37,616 nt of DNA from an uncultured Desulfobacteraceae bacterium (GTDB lineage: Bacteria; Desulfobacterota; Desulfobacteria; Desulfobacterales; Desulfatirhabdiaceae): positions 1 to 37,616 of the forward strand of contig CAIMCT010000476.1 in assembly GCA_903839535.1 (NCBI GenBank). The letters are read 5' to 3'. Positions 1 to 7,775 of this stretch are shown here, one piece after another. The position numbers were made by a program, and so were the translations under genes. Every line of letters begins with the position of its first letter. The first letter of the stretch is position 1. Below the pieces are notes generated by a model. It did no database searches. It was not told the DNA's origin and saw only the letters and a program-made list of their open reading frames with translations.

Positions 1-15
1 CAATCATCTTTTAAA

Positions 16-64
16 TGTTACAAAAATGTAATAAATCAGAAATTTGTTACAAAAATGTAATAAA
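16..64. repeat. Direct repeat of a 20-mer with a palindromic core
   Basis: An identical 20-bp sequence occurs at 16-35 and 45-64, 29 bp apart. Each copy contains TTACA-AAAA-TGTAA, a dyad with 5-bp arms around four A residues. Paired dyads like this are typical of sites for a dimeric regulator or partition/replication protein. No gene lies next to it, so the role is open. Confidence 0.7.
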
Positions 65-138
65 AATAGGGAAAATAAGCGAGTTTCTTCATTTTCCCTG
101 TTGTCAATCGCATTTTTTTATGCGGTATTGCATAAAGT

Positions 139-186
139 AGCTACAATATAGCTACATAACAGCTACAATGTAGCTACATTATAGCT
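139..186. repeat. 11-bp tandem repeat, four copies (AGCTACA core)
   Basis: AGCTACA starts at 139, 150, 161 and 172, exactly 11 bp apart, followed by a partial AGCT at 183. The last four bases of each unit vary (ATAT, TAAC, ATGT, TTAT). The spacing is close to one helical turn, so a protein could bind all copies on one DNA face, as in iterons. The function is inferred only from spacing. Confidence 0.75.
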
Positions 187-215
187 TTTTGGCTTGGTTT
201 CCCATGTATTCAACA

Positions 216-465
216 GCCATCCAACCAACCAGCCAACCATCCAGCCAGCCATCCATCCAGCCATCCATCCAGCCATCCAACCAGCCATCCATCCAACCAA
301 CCATCCAACCATCCAACCATCCAACCGGCCATCCAACCATCCAACCATCCAACCAACCATCCAACCATCCAACCATCCAACCGGCCATCCAACCATCCAA
401 CCATCCAACCGGCCATCCAACCATCCAACCGGCCATCCAACCGGCCATCCAGCCATCCAACCATC
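216..465. repeat. CCAT/CCAA/CCGG tetranucleotide minisatellite
   Basis: About 250 bp consist almost wholly of the tetranucleotides CCAT, CCAA, CCAG and CCGG in irregular higher-order units such as CCAACCAT and CCAACCGGCCAT. The plus strand is nearly devoid of G outside CCGG and CCAG, a strong strand asymmetry. All frames stay open through it and give low-complexity (Trp-Met-Val-Gly or Gln-Pro-Ser) translations, which are artefacts. Slippage expansion is the likely origin. Confidence 0.9.
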
Positions 466-537
466 AACAGCATTTTTCAGGAACATAAATAGGCTACAAA
501 CCAATACAGTAACCATTCTATGGCATTTTTTACCCAT

Positions 538-574
538 ATCTCATTTTCATTTTTGTTAAATATGAAAATGAGAT
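538..574. other. Perfect 13-bp inverted repeat (hairpin)
   Basis: ATCTCATTTTCAT at 538-550 pairs perfectly with ATGAAAATGAGAT at 562-574 around an 11-nt loop. The stem is AT-rich and no T-run follows on either strand, so it is not a textbook intrinsic terminator. It closes the repeat-rich block at the left end. Confidence 0.6.
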
Positions 575-1065
575 TGTAATCAACAACAAATTCAATCAGT
601 TATGGTGATACGTTCATGGTGAAAACGGATAGGCTATCCCTTGCTGGACTCTCGAATCATCCATAAGTAACCCCCTCTCCCTACGCCAAAAAATTAAAAA
701 GTGGTTGAAATAACACGATATATTTTTGTGTTGATTTTTTCCTTGCGATAATTTTGGATAAAAAAGTTATTTATATTTATTTTGGCGTTTTTGATTATTA
801 CGTCAAAATGCAATTATGTGTAATATCGCATAGTTAGTATAAATATAACATTACATTTTTACGGTTTTTCTGATAACTTTGCATTATTTACGAATTAAAA
901 TAAATATGTTGTGTAAAGCCGCTGGTTTATCGTATTATTTTGGCATAGGGGTTTGTATGCCTCTTCCTATGATGTATGCTTACAAGCGATTTCAGAGAGT
1001 CTTAAATTCGGTTTTGCGTTTTGGTTGAAAAATTTGTAGAAATTTTTGAGATACGGGGTGATGGT
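575..1065. other. Long non-coding interval
   Basis: No convincing reading frame, RNA gene or ribosome binding site is seen before the gene starting near 1066. The stretch is AT-rich, with T-rich runs at 720-800. It probably carries the promoter of the plus-strand gene that follows, but I cannot pick out a clear -35/-10 pair. Confidence 0.5.
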
Positions 1066-1725
1066 ATGACGGAAAAAGCGGTGTCGAGGCGCAATGATTT
1101 GTTATTGGGACTTTGGGATATAGATTACTGTGAAATATTTGAAGTTAAGCCGATGAAGTTGCGTCCGTTGAAGACGATGCACGATTTGGTTACATACAAA
1201 TTGCCGAACGGTGTTACGATGTATGATGCGCGAGTGAATGATGTTTATGATGTGTTGCCTGAGACGATTGAACCGAATAGGTTGTATCCGATAGTTGGGG
1301 TTATGAGGAAACATATATTGCGTCGAATAAAAGATGGTATACGATTTATACCGTGGATAGTATTTTACGGAGGTAGTGCGAGTGGAATAAACAGGCGGGA
1401 TGTGGGTTCATTGAGGTTTATATGTGGGGATGCTATGCACGTTCGTATGAGGTTGAAGGAGATGGAGTTTAGGACTTGGATGGATTATAGGTTGTACACG
1501 ATGGTAATAGATGAGGAAGTGAATTGGGGAAGGGTAGGCCGGAGGATTGATATTAGTGTAGATATGTTGACGAGATTGGCGTTGTATGTACCGGATCGCA
1601 AGAAGTTGGCGATGTTGAAGAAGGGTAGGATAGCGGCGGCCAATATGGATGATACGGAGGCTGGCAAACGGGAGATGTTGAAGAAGTATGTGGATGGGAA
1701 GGTATCGGCGGTGTTATCGGGATGA
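1066..1725 (+). CDS. Hypothetical protein, 219 aa, plus strand
   Basis: The frame is open from a TTG at 1021, but ATG 1066 is preferred because a GGGGTGAT-like ribosome binding site lies just upstream. I do not recognise the family. The protein mixes basic and acidic residues, has no membrane segment, and its second half is rich in Arg and Lys (AMLKKGRIAAAN, EMLKKYVDGK). Many codons end in G (TTG, GCG, AGG, ATG), unlike the A/T-ending codons of the minus-strand genes, and it faces the opposite way. Both features suggest separate acquisition or separate control. It is flanked by non-coding DNA on its left. Confidence 0.6.
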   Translation: MTEKAVSRRNDLLLGLWDIDYCEIFEVKPMKLRPLKTMHDLVTYKLPNGVTMYDARVNDVYDVLPETIEPNRLYPIVGVMRKHILRRIKDGIRFIPWIVFYGGSASGINRRDVGSLRFICGDAMHVRMRLKEMEFRTWMDYRLYTMVIDEEVNWGRVGRRIDISVDMLTRLALYVPDRKKLAMLKKGRIAAANMDDTEAGKREMLKKYVDGKVSAVLSG

Positions 1726-1819
1726 TGATGTTTTAAAAGCAAAAGGGTATCTGTGAAGGTAGTATCCCGTAGATTGTGGATATAACGTTAGATTTGGTTG
1801 TCCTTTGAGAAAGTGCATT

Positions 1820-1918
1820 TTATTCTTTGTGGATGGTGTAGAGTATGATTTCGTAAAACAATACGGTTAGAAAGCCACCACAGATAACGCTGAATAGAAA
1901 TATTGCATAGGCTGGCAT
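1820..1918 (-). CDS. Small single-span membrane protein, 32 aa
   Basis: ATG at 1918 is preceded by a strong AAAGGAACCAAAACA ribosome binding site and the frame ends with TAA at 1820. The product begins MPAYAIFLFSVI and is almost entirely one hydrophobic helix (about residues 3-28) with a short charged tail (HKE). It resembles the tiny membrane proteins common in phage early regions. The function is unknown; the call rests on the RBS and the helix. Confidence 0.55.
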   Translation of the reverse strand: MPAYAIFLFSVICGGFLTVLFYEIILYTIHKE

Positions 1919-2103
1919 TGTTTTGGTTCCTTTTTTTAAGAAAAATAAGTTACATGGATACAATAGCGATTATATTCTCTGTTTTCAAGAAAAAAGAGTC
2001 ATTTGCACAGTCCTGGGATGTGAGTATGGAATGGACACGTTTCTATGATATGGGTAAAAAACGAGCAAAAATAACCATATCATTCCGATATAAATGTTAT
2101 TAC

Positions 2104-2541
2104 TCATGTATCGTTACGTTTACGAAAGATTACCAGCGCCAGTGGGAATGGAAGTCCATGCTTACCATTGTTAAATTTTGGCCTTCCTCTAAGGAAACGA
2201 ATTTCACCTTTCAAACATAGGTCGTGCCACCATGATGTGTTCGTTCGAGCCGGGATTAACATAACAACTGTTCCGTTTCCTATACATGCCGTATGGTATG
2301 CTTTTTTTATCCACTTTGGCATTTCCCTTCCATACGGAGGATTGCACCAACAGACTCCTTGCCACTCCTGTTTCAGTCCATCATCTGCCATTGTGAAGCA
2401 ATTTACTATCTTTTTATTCTCATGAGTGGCGCATACGTCCAATGTGAAATTAAATTCTTTGTTAAGTGGATCGAATATTGTCCACGGAGTTTCATATTCT
2501 ACGCTTTTCGCAGAGAACCGTTCTTCTGTTAAATCGGCCAT
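2104..2541 (-). CDS. dam: Phage DNA N6-adenine methyltransferase (Dam family)
   Basis: The 145-aa protein matches phage Dam-type adenine methyltransferases (PF05869-like). It starts with a 'YETPWTIFDPLNKEF' segment typical of the family, then 'TLDVCAT' as part of the SAM site. It has 'CWCNPPYGR' with the catalytic NPPY motif (about residues 65-72), followed by 'VVMLIPARTNTSWW' and 'IRFLRGRPKF', also typical. It would methylate adenine in phage DNA, perhaps to evade restriction. Length is near that of short family members. It is the left-most recognisable gene of the minus-strand series and has only a weak ribosome binding site. Confidence 0.9.
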   Translation of the reverse strand: MADLTEERFSAKSVEYETPWTIFDPLNKEFNFTLDVCATHENKKIVNCFTMADDGLKQEWQGVCWCNPPYGREMPKWIKKAYHTACIGNGTVVMLIPARTNTSWWHDLCLKGEIRFLRGRPKFNNGKHGLPFPLALVIFRKRNDT

Positions 2542-2555
2542 AAACTATCCATATA

Positions 2556-2777
2556 TCAATGTGGATTTTTCGTTAAAAGGTTATTCATTGAGATTATCCA
2601 GTGTTCATGTTGCCGAAAGTCGTATCCGCATACTGACATCCAGATGGCGAGTTCCCTGAGAGCTTCTATTTCTGAGGCGGCCTGGTTGAGTTTCTTTACA
2701 ATCATGTTTGAGCTTATGAATTCGGTATCTGAGAGTATCTTTTGCGCTGATTTGCGTAGAGAGTTGGTGTCGAGCAT
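2556..2777 (-). CDS. Hypothetical small protein, 73 aa
   Basis: ATG 2777 follows an AAAGGAACCACA ribosome binding site; an upstream in-frame ATG at 2819 lacks one. The product is helical and charged (LNQAASEIEALRELAIWM) with no recognised domain. It lies 14 bp upstream of dam and is probably co-transcribed. Confidence 0.65.
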   Translation of the reverse strand: MLDTNSLRKSAQKILSDTEFISSNMIVKKLNQAASEIEALRELAIWMSVCGYDFRQHEHWIISMNNLLTKNPH

Positions 2778-2809
2778 TGTGGTTCCTTTCTTTTGCAATG
2801 TTATATTTG

Positions 2810-3076
2810 TTATCCGCAATGGAATGAAGACATAACGACTTCGCTTATGCCAGAAACAATCAGTTCATTGCAAGTTGAATATTTCGGGGATAGCCAGGGG
2901 TTGCATGGTTTCCACATTGATTCGTCTCCACTTTTGGCTTCTTTTGCCGCCAACATTCTTGCGATTGATTCTGATTCGGCGCGGACAACAAAGCTTACAA
3001 ATTTATCTTCAGGTATGAACCACGGATCATCGTCTCTTTCCAATTTGTCATTTTGTTTAAGAATCCAAAGTTTCAT
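2810..3076 (-). CDS. Hypothetical small phage protein, 88 aa (MKLWILKQND type)
   Basis: ATG 3076 is preceded by AAAGGAAACGAAA. The N-terminus MKLWILKQND, the central FVVRAESESIARMLAAKEA and a C-terminal CNELIVSGI resemble a widespread uncharacterised phage family with 'F-V-V-x-A-x-x-E-x-x-A-R' in the middle. The family is recognised only loosely and its function is unknown. It sits in the same minus-strand run as dam. Confidence 0.65.
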   Translation of the reverse strand: MKLWILKQNDKLERDDDPWFIPEDKFVSFVVRAESESIARMLAAKEAKSGDESMWKPCNPWLSPKYSTCNELIVSGISEVVMSSFHCG

Positions 3077-3106
3077 TTTCGTTTCCTTTTTCTTGGTATG
3101 AACATA

Positions 3107-3337
3107 TCACATCCTTTTCAGTTCATCGTACACGTTTTCAATCTCTTTGCCGCGTCTTTCAATATCTGACATCAGTTGACTTTGATTGCAAGGTTCGGGA
3201 GTTGAGAGTTTCCCGCAGTCGCATCTGAATGCTGACATAAGGATACCGTCTTCTGAGTAAAAGGTTTCGATTGTTCCGGTATTGTAACCGAACATGTGAG
3301 ATATTTTGTGTTGGATATTTTTAAAGATTAGGTTCAT
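3107..3337 (-). CDS. Hypothetical small protein, 76 aa, Cys-containing
   Basis: ATG 3337 follows a clear AAGGAAAGGC ribosome binding site. The middle contains FRCDCGKLSTPEPC, three Cys that could bind a metal, followed by a charged helical tail (MSDIERRGKEIENVYDELK). There is no recognised family. It is first in the short minus-strand run leading to dam; upstream of it lies a 400-bp gap with divergent plus-strand rha. Confidence 0.6.
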   Translation of the reverse strand: MNLIFKNIQHKISHMFGYNTGTIETFYSEDGILMSAFRCDCGKLSTPEPCNQSQLMSDIERRGKEIENVYDELKRM

Positions 3338-3739
3338 GCCTTTCCTTGCACAGATATAAAGTTACGTTATTGATTCGGCGATTACGAAAACCGAGCGTTT
3401 GACGGATTTCTTTTAAGGAAGATATGGTTTTTCGCCGGTGTGATTTTTTCGTAGCCTTTTCTCGTTTTAAATCAAGGCATTAAAGTCCAGAGTGGTTAAT
3501 TTGGTTACAGGTGTGTAAAAAATATTCAGTTGGGGTATTGCGGAAAAACCAAATATGTGATACTTAACAACAAAAGTAACAGCGAAACAACGCTGTATGA
3601 ATAAAAGTCATTTTGATTTTTTGCTATTAAGTACACAAATGACGGTGAATCAGAATCTTTTTTCAAATAAACAAGGCGGCTGATGTTTGTGCATCGAGCC
3701 GCCTCTGGCCTTAACGAATCTTCAAAGGAGATTACGCCA
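3338..3739. promoter_or_regulatory. Divergent intergenic region between the dam run and rha
   Basis: This gap of about 400 bp separates minus-strand genes from plus-strand rha, so it should hold two outward promoters. Apart from the hairpin at 3674-3704 I see no clear gene. Frames on the minus strand here run into the rha region and are shadows. Confidence 0.45.
3674..3704. other. GC-rich hairpin in the rha leader
   Basis: AGGCGGCT-GATG pairs with CATC-G-AGCCGCCT: a 12-bp stem with one bulged G and a 6-nt loop. It stands out in an AT-rich region, 36 nt upstream of the leader peptide ATG. No T-run follows on the plus strand; on the minus strand only TTGTTTATTTG follows. It could be a leader attenuator or an RNA-stability element. 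Confidence 0.6.
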
Positions 3740-3826
3740 ATGCTTAAAATCAATATACTCAATATTTGTTCATTTTTCAAGGTTAAAAACCATATCTCCA
3801 AAAACATATTGGAGGTAAAGCCATGA
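3740..3826 (+). CDS. Leader peptide of rha, 28 aa
   Basis: ATG 3740 has a strong AAAGGAGATTACGCCA ribosome binding site. The frame ends with TGA overlapping the rha start as ATGA (3823-3826), and the rha ribosome binding site lies inside its last codons. The product (MLKINILNICSFFKVKNHIS...) has no known fold. The arrangement suggests translational coupling to rha rather than a peptide with its own job. Confidence 0.5.
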   Translation: MLKINILNICSFFKVKNHISKNILEVKP

Positions 3827-4773
3827 AGAATGAAATTATGGTTATCGGCAAGATTAATGTGTTCGAGCGCGACGGAAAGCAGTGGACTACCAGCTTGAAT
3901 ATTGCTGAGGTGTTTAGGAAAGAACATTTTGTCGTTCTTAAGGCAATTGATAATCTTGATTGTTCTCAAGTGTTTGCCGCCAATAACTTTGTTGTGGGCG
4001 AATATGCCGACAAAAACAACCAAATGCGGAAGATGTACGACCTAACCCGTGACGGATTTTCCTTTCTGGTTATGGGGTTCACCGGATCAAAGGCTGCTCA
4101 GTTTAAAGAGGCATTTATTGAAGCGTTCAACATTGCAACGTCACAGATGCAGATGGTTAATTCTGATTTTGCCGAAGCCATGATCAGCATCGCTGATACA
4201 AATAGAGCTATTAAACACATGATCGAAAGACATGATTGCAAGTTAATTTCGATAGAGAATGGACAAAGTAAAACCGATATTAGAGTTGAAGATATTTCCA
4301 GAAAACAAGACATTATGGCAGATGATTTGACTTACATAAAAAGCAAGATAGATCATTCGTGTAAAGGCGGAAAGTTCTCAGCGTCGGTTGTATCACAGCA
4401 TGAGGATATTATATTGAGACGGTTTATGGGAAACTGCCCATGTTGTGGAAATATCCAGATTATCGGGAAAAATGGTAAAATGGTTAAAGGTGTTGCAGAA
4501 CAAGAGCATTTCATTGGCCCGACTCATAACAAAATAGATCAAACATGGATTACATGCAAACAGTGTAATAGGCATAAGGCAACAGGCAGACTGCCTATGG
4601 ACTTTATCAGTAAGAAATTTCAATCGTATCAGGCAGACCTTATAATGGAATTACAACAGAGAAAACAGATGGTTTCTGAAAGAACAAGGCAGAATCACAA
4701 TCTAAGGCAGTTTGGTATTTTTGATTTCAAAGAAGGATTCAACGACCGGAACGTATGCGCTGATATGTGTTGA
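3823..4773 (+). CDS. Rha-family phage regulatory protein with C-terminal HNH-like domain
   Basis: Residues about 15-105 match the Rha (pRha) regulatory domain: TSLNIAEVFRKEHFVVLKAID, then YDLTRDGFSFLVMGFTGSKAAQFKEAFIEAFN. A helical linker follows. The last third contains CPCC at 205-208, EQEHF near 229 and CKQCNRHK at 245-252, which reads as an HNH/zinc fold (E-H, N, and C-x2-C-N-x2-K). Rha proteins affect phage development in IHF-deficient hosts. An HNH end would add nucleic-acid binding or cleavage, as in some Rha and antirepressor fusions. ATG 3823 follows TTGGAGGTAAAGCC. It is one of few plus-strand genes. Confidence 0.85.
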   Translation: MKNEIMVIGKINVFERDGKQWTTSLNIAEVFRKEHFVVLKAIDNLDCSQVFAANNFVVGEYADKNNQMRKMYDLTRDGFSFLVMGFTGSKAAQFKEAFIEAFNIATSQMQMVNSDFAEAMISIADTNRAIKHMIERHDCKLISIENGQSKTDIRVEDISRKQDIMADDLTYIKSKIDHSCKGGKFSASVVSQHEDIILRRFMGNCPCCGNIQIIGKNGKMVKGVAEQEHFIGPTHNKIDQTWITCKQCNRHKATGRLPMDFISKKFQSYQADLIMELQQRKQMVSERTRQNHNLRQFGIFDFKEGFNDRNVCADMC

Positions 4774-4849
4774 ATATCTATTTGGTTGTTGGATTTAAGC
4801 ATTCTTCCCGAACCATTTCTCTCACAGTTTAATTATTGTATCCATCAAT

Positions 4850-5266
4850 TTAGTCCAGTTGGGATCTTATAGTTAATTCAGGGTTCTCGTAAATATTACC
4901 CACTACTTCTAACCCATATCTCTGCACAGAATGTTGAGTCAAGCGATTTACATCGTTTTTGCCTATGGCTGTCAAATAAAAAGCTCCATCATCAAAAACA
5001 ACTATCATATTCCCTTTCACTCCATATACAGTCGCGCTTGTTTTTTTAAGTACAATATCACTTTCATATATCTCATTGCTTTGAATATCAAAGATACCTG
5101 TCGATTGCATATAAATATAACTTTCCTTTGATAATAAAATATTGATCAAGCTAACTTCGCTCATAAAAGGCAATTTCCAATTGATATTATCAGACGTATC
5201 TTTACAATCGCCATTAGCCATTTCATTGCGTTCATTATTCCATGCTCGAAAATTAAACTCTCTCAT
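4850..5266 (-). CDS. YopX family protein
   Basis: The product starts MREFNFRAWNNERNEM, the signature of YopX (PF09643). It continues with YMQSTGIFDIQSNEIYESDIV (family pattern 'Q-x-T-G-x-x-D-x-x-G-x-x-I-Y-E-x-D-I-V') and ends EVVGNIYENPEL, also diagnostic. YopX proteins are frequent in phages and prophages and have no established role. ATG 5266 follows AAGAGGTAAATCAA, which decides it over an in-frame ATG at 5284. It converges on rha. Confidence 0.9.
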   Translation of the reverse strand: MREFNFRAWNNERNEMANGDCKDTSDNINWKLPFMSEVSLINILLSKESYIYMQSTGIFDIQSNEIYESDIVLKKTSATVYGVKGNMIVVFDDGAFYLTAIGKNDVNRLTQHSVQRYGLEVVGNIYENPELTIRSQLD

Positions 5267-5271
5267 TTGAT

Positions 5272-5427
5272 TTACCTCTTGCATTCTTTGTTTATATAGC
5301 GTATTGTCCTGTTCAAATATAGCATTAGTTTTCTTTCGCGTTCATCGTTCGTGTTATCTTTTCTCTTGTTTTGGGTGGTGGTACTTGTATTCCGTTCGCT
5401 GGCTTTTGTTCCTTTCCCTGCGGACAT
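5272..5427 (-). CDS. Small basic Thr/Lys/Arg-rich protein, 51 aa
   Basis: ATG 5427 is preceded by AAGAGGCCGTC. The frame stays open back to an ATG at 5457, which has no ribosome binding site. The product is highly polar (GTKASERNTSTTTQNKRKDN) with a basic tail. It stops 6 bp before yopX, so coupling is plausible. No family is recognised and the low complexity leaves doubt. Confidence 0.4.
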   Translation of the reverse strand: MSAGKGTKASERNTSTTTQNKRKDNTNDERERKLMLYLNRTIRYINKECKR

Positions 5428-5477
5428 GACGGCCTCTTGTGGATTCGCTCCCCACATTGAGGCCGTTTCTGTTTTGT

Positions 5478-6083
5478 TTACACTCGCTTTTCCGCTTTTT
5501 TTTGCATACGAAGTTCCTTCGCCTTAATCCTTTTGTCTGCATTGTTAAGATTCTTTCCCAATTGAATGCAGTGCATTTTGCCGTTAAATCTTTTGAATAG
5601 CTGGTACTGGCCGCTGTGATACTTAACAGCCCAACCGGATATATCTGCAACGTTGGTTTTGATTGGGTTCTGTTTGGCTTGGATGTGCATAATTGCTCTT
5701 AAGCACATTGCGCCTGTCTGAGCCAGTTCCATTTTCAGGAATTCTATATCTCCGTTTGAGTAGTGGCAGTTGATAGCGGATTGCATTGCTTCACCGGCTT
5801 CTTCAATCATAATGGCTACTGCATGGACAATATCGTTCGGCCAACCTTTGTGGATAGCTTCGGCGTGTTTGAGTGCTTCCATCAGGAGTTTGATTGCGTT
5901 ATCTGCGTAAGTGTCGGATAGGACTCCCTGTATCATTTCGGGATACGTTAGGGATATTGGTATCGGCTTTAGCCTTGGCCTTGGTTTCGGCTTTGGTTCA
6001 GGTTCAGGTTCTACCGCCACGGTTGCCTTTCTTGGTGGACGGCCTGATTTCTTCCTTGGTTCAATCGTTTTTAACGCTGCCAT
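5478..6083 (-). CDS. MazG-like protein with basic AT-hook-like N-terminus
   Basis: The N-terminus (residues 10-45) has KSGRPPRKA, an AT-hook-like GRP core, then a repetitive PEPEPKPKPRPRLKP linker. Residues about 75-125 contain AVAIMIEEAGEAMQSA, then ELAQTGAMCLRAI. The EExxE helix resembles MazG-like all-alpha NTP pyrophosphohydrolases, although the second acidic pair of the active site is not clear. The C-terminus is Lys-rich. ATG 6083 follows AAAGGAACATC. It may cleanse the nucleotide pool or act on a nucleotide signal. A second, shorter MazG-like gene lies at 14001-14297. Confidence 0.6.
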   Translation of the reverse strand: MAALKTIEPRKKSGRPPRKATVAVEPEPEPKPKPRPRLKPIPISLTYPEMIQGVLSDTYADNAIKLLMEALKHAEAIHKGWPNDIVHAVAIMIEEAGEAMQSAINCHYSNGDIEFLKMELAQTGAMCLRAIMHIQAKQNPIKTNVADISGWAVKYHSGQYQLFKRFNGKMHCIQLGKNLNNADKRIKAKELRMQKKAEKRV

Positions 6084-6140
6084 GATGTTCCTTTGTATCC
6101 GTTAACGGTATCAGAATTGGCTATGTTCATTTGAATATGT

Positions 6141-7079
6141 TCAGTCCGCAATATTCCTTCTGAAACTGCCTCCATTTGCCAATATTTCAATTTCTGATCC
6201 TGTCAGTAGTCCTAAACATTCTGAATCGCCTACTCCATAAGCTCCGAATCTAAGCTCCGGTTTTCCTCTTAAACGGTTGGACGATGACTCTTCGACAATG
6301 ATGTAATCCTGGAAGCAATCACCAGAATGCCTCACACAAAGGAAGGTATCACCTTCCCTTAATCTTCCAGCTAAAAAACAGTTTCCGACTTTAATTGTTG
6401 CCGGGTCTTTGATTTTCCAAAGTTTACCTATAAGGCCTTCTGGGTGACGTTCGCCGTTGGGTTCAGTTTTGATATCGTGAAACATTGTTGAATAACATCC
6501 TGTTGTCTCACCATCAATTCCGCCATTGTTCTTTTCTTTTTCAATCAATCCTGAATAAATCAAATTCTCTTTCAGGAGTTCATCGAGTGTTCTTGTCGGG
6601 AGCTTGCCTCTGTGTTCCCCATTTTCTTTTCGTTCGAGTTCATTGGCAAGTATCGCTTGTCTGTCCAGCATTGCGTTATAGAGTTTCAACAGTTTTACTG
6701 GTAGAATACCATCATTGCTTCCAGTTATATCCTCTATTTCTGCTATAGCGATTTCGATTCTGTTATATGCTTCTTGTAATGAAGGTGTTTTAAATTCTTC
6801 TTGTTTACCCATTGTCATGCCGAGCATTCTTGATATTGGGTATGATAACAGTCCACAATCGTATTTATGACAGATAGCTCCAAGTATGGCATTATCTAAC
6901 GATGAGTAAATATATTTAGCGTCTGGTAGTTCGTATCGTATCGTATCGTAGTTAATGGCGCTTGAGTACATATTACCTTCAACGATATACGGATGGAACT
7001 CCACAATCCTATATTCACCGATGATATGAGTTTTAATGAACTCACCCAGAACGTTTGAATTATTATCGAATTGATCCAT
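6141..7079 (-). CDS. Hypothetical protein, 312 aa
   Basis: ATG 7079 follows AAGAAAGGACAAC. I do not recognise the family. The first half contains helical acidic segments (EAYNRIEIAIAEIEDI; KLYNAMLDRQAILANELERKENGE). The C-terminal third is beta-rich with Gly and Cys (VGNCFLAGRLREGDTFLCVRHSGDC; GLLTGSEIEILANGG). No transmembrane segment is seen. It follows ssb by 42 bp in the same operon, which hints at a DNA-metabolism or host-takeover role but does not establish one. Confidence 0.7.
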   Translation of the reverse strand: MDQFDNNSNVLGEFIKTHIIGEYRIVEFHPYIVEGNMYSSAINYDTIRYELPDAKYIYSSLDNAILGAICHKYDCGLLSYPISRMLGMTMGKQEEFKTPSLQEAYNRIEIAIAEIEDITGSNDGILPVKLLKLYNAMLDRQAILANELERKENGEHRGKLPTRTLDELLKENLIYSGLIEKEKNNGGIDGETTGCYSTMFHDIKTEPNGERHPEGLIGKLWKIKDPATIKVGNCFLAGRLREGDTFLCVRHSGDCFQDYIIVEESSSNRLRGKPELRFGAYGVGDSECLGLLTGSEIEILANGGSFRRNIAD

Positions 7080-7121
7080 GTTGTCCTTTCTTGTTTCACA
7101 TATAACTACTTGATATTATTG

Positions 7122-7523
7122 CTAAAAAGGAATATCATCTTGAGTATCTACAGTATTCTGTTGAGACTGCTGCCGTTGACTTCCCCCTCCATTGCCATCA
7201 GATTCGGACTTGCCGCCGAGCATCTGCATATCGTTGACTGAGATTTCAGTTGCGTAGTGTTTCTGGCCATCTTTGTCATAGGTACGAGTCTTGAAACGTC
7301 CGTTGACATAAACCTGCTTTCCCTTCGTGAGATACTGAGCGCAAATATCCGCGAGCTTACCGAATGTTACACAGTTCACCCACTCTACGCCTTCTTTCTC
7401 TTTGGTTTTCCAGCCAACTGCTATGCTGAAATTGGTTACTGCATCCCCTGATGGTAGTGTTTTGGATACGGGATCATTACCTAATCGGCCTATAAAACTG
7501 CATGAGTTCAGATCGTTCGCCAT
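7122..7523 (-). CDS. ssb: Single-stranded DNA-binding protein
   Basis: The 133-aa product has the OB-fold hallmarks of SSB: LNSCSFIGRLGNDPVSK at the N-terminus, TNFSIAVGWKTK, EWVNCVTFGKLADICAQYLTKGKQVYVNGRFKTRTY. It ends in a Gly/Gln-rich tail closing with the acidic DDIPF tip that recruits partner proteins. It would coat ssDNA at the phage fork and during RecT annealing. ATG 7523 follows AAGGAAAAACAAT; an in-frame ATG upstream lacks one. It lies downstream of the Tas-like gene and guide array on the same strand. Confidence 0.97.
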   Translation of the reverse strand: MANDLNSCSFIGRLGNDPVSKTLPSGDAVTNFSIAVGWKTKEKEGVEWVNCVTFGKLADICAQYLTKGKQVYVNGRFKTRTYDKDGQKHYATEISVNDMQMLGGKSESDGNGGGSQRQQSQQNTVDTQDDIPF

Positions 7524-7651
7524 ATTGTTTTTCCTTGTTGTGTATTGTATTGCCACGGTGACGGGTATCCGTTGACATGTCAGATACCCATCACTTGCAA
7601 TGGTGCGCGTGTCTGGATTGACAGAGGCGTCGGTGGCGTTGTTGAAGTCAG

Positions 7652-7744
7652 TTAGCAGGCTTTAGTGCCGCCTTTCGTACCGCCTTTGCCTCCTGCGGGT
7701 TTGCCTTTGCCACCTTTACCTTTTGTTGGTGCTGCTTTTGCCAT
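7652..7744 (-). CDS. Gly/Lys-rich basic microprotein, 30 aa
   Basis: A strong AAGGAGGTGAAAAC ribosome binding site precedes ATG 7744 and TAA follows at 7652. The product (MAKAAPTKGKGGKGKPAGG then KGGTKGGTKAC) is made mostly of Gly and Lys, strongly basic and without hydrophobic core, so it must be disordered. It could bind nucleic acid or an acidic protein partner. It lies between ssb and the coiled-coil gene beside the guide array. The strong RBS is the main support. Confidence 0.65.
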   Translation of the reverse strand: MAKAAPTKGKGGKGKPAGGKGGTKGGTKAC

Positions 7745-7775
7745 GTTTTCACCTCCTTCCTTTTCCTGAATCGAA

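Noticed and set aside
163-559. Low-complexity proteins of 87-124 aa across the CCAT repeat on both strands
   Set aside because: All six frames are open because the tetranucleotide units lack stops; the products are Trp/Gly/Asp/Met or Gln/Pro/Ser repeats without proper ribosome binding sites.
630-690. tRNA-like 3' end (CTCTCCCTACGCCA) as attachment-site remnant
   Set aside because: No T-arm with GTTCGA at the right distance and no matching acceptor strand were found, and no copy of it occurs near int.
3526-4023. Minus-strand 165-aa frame overlapping rha
   Set aside because: It is the shadow of the well-supported Rha gene and lacks a ribosome binding site and recognisable features.
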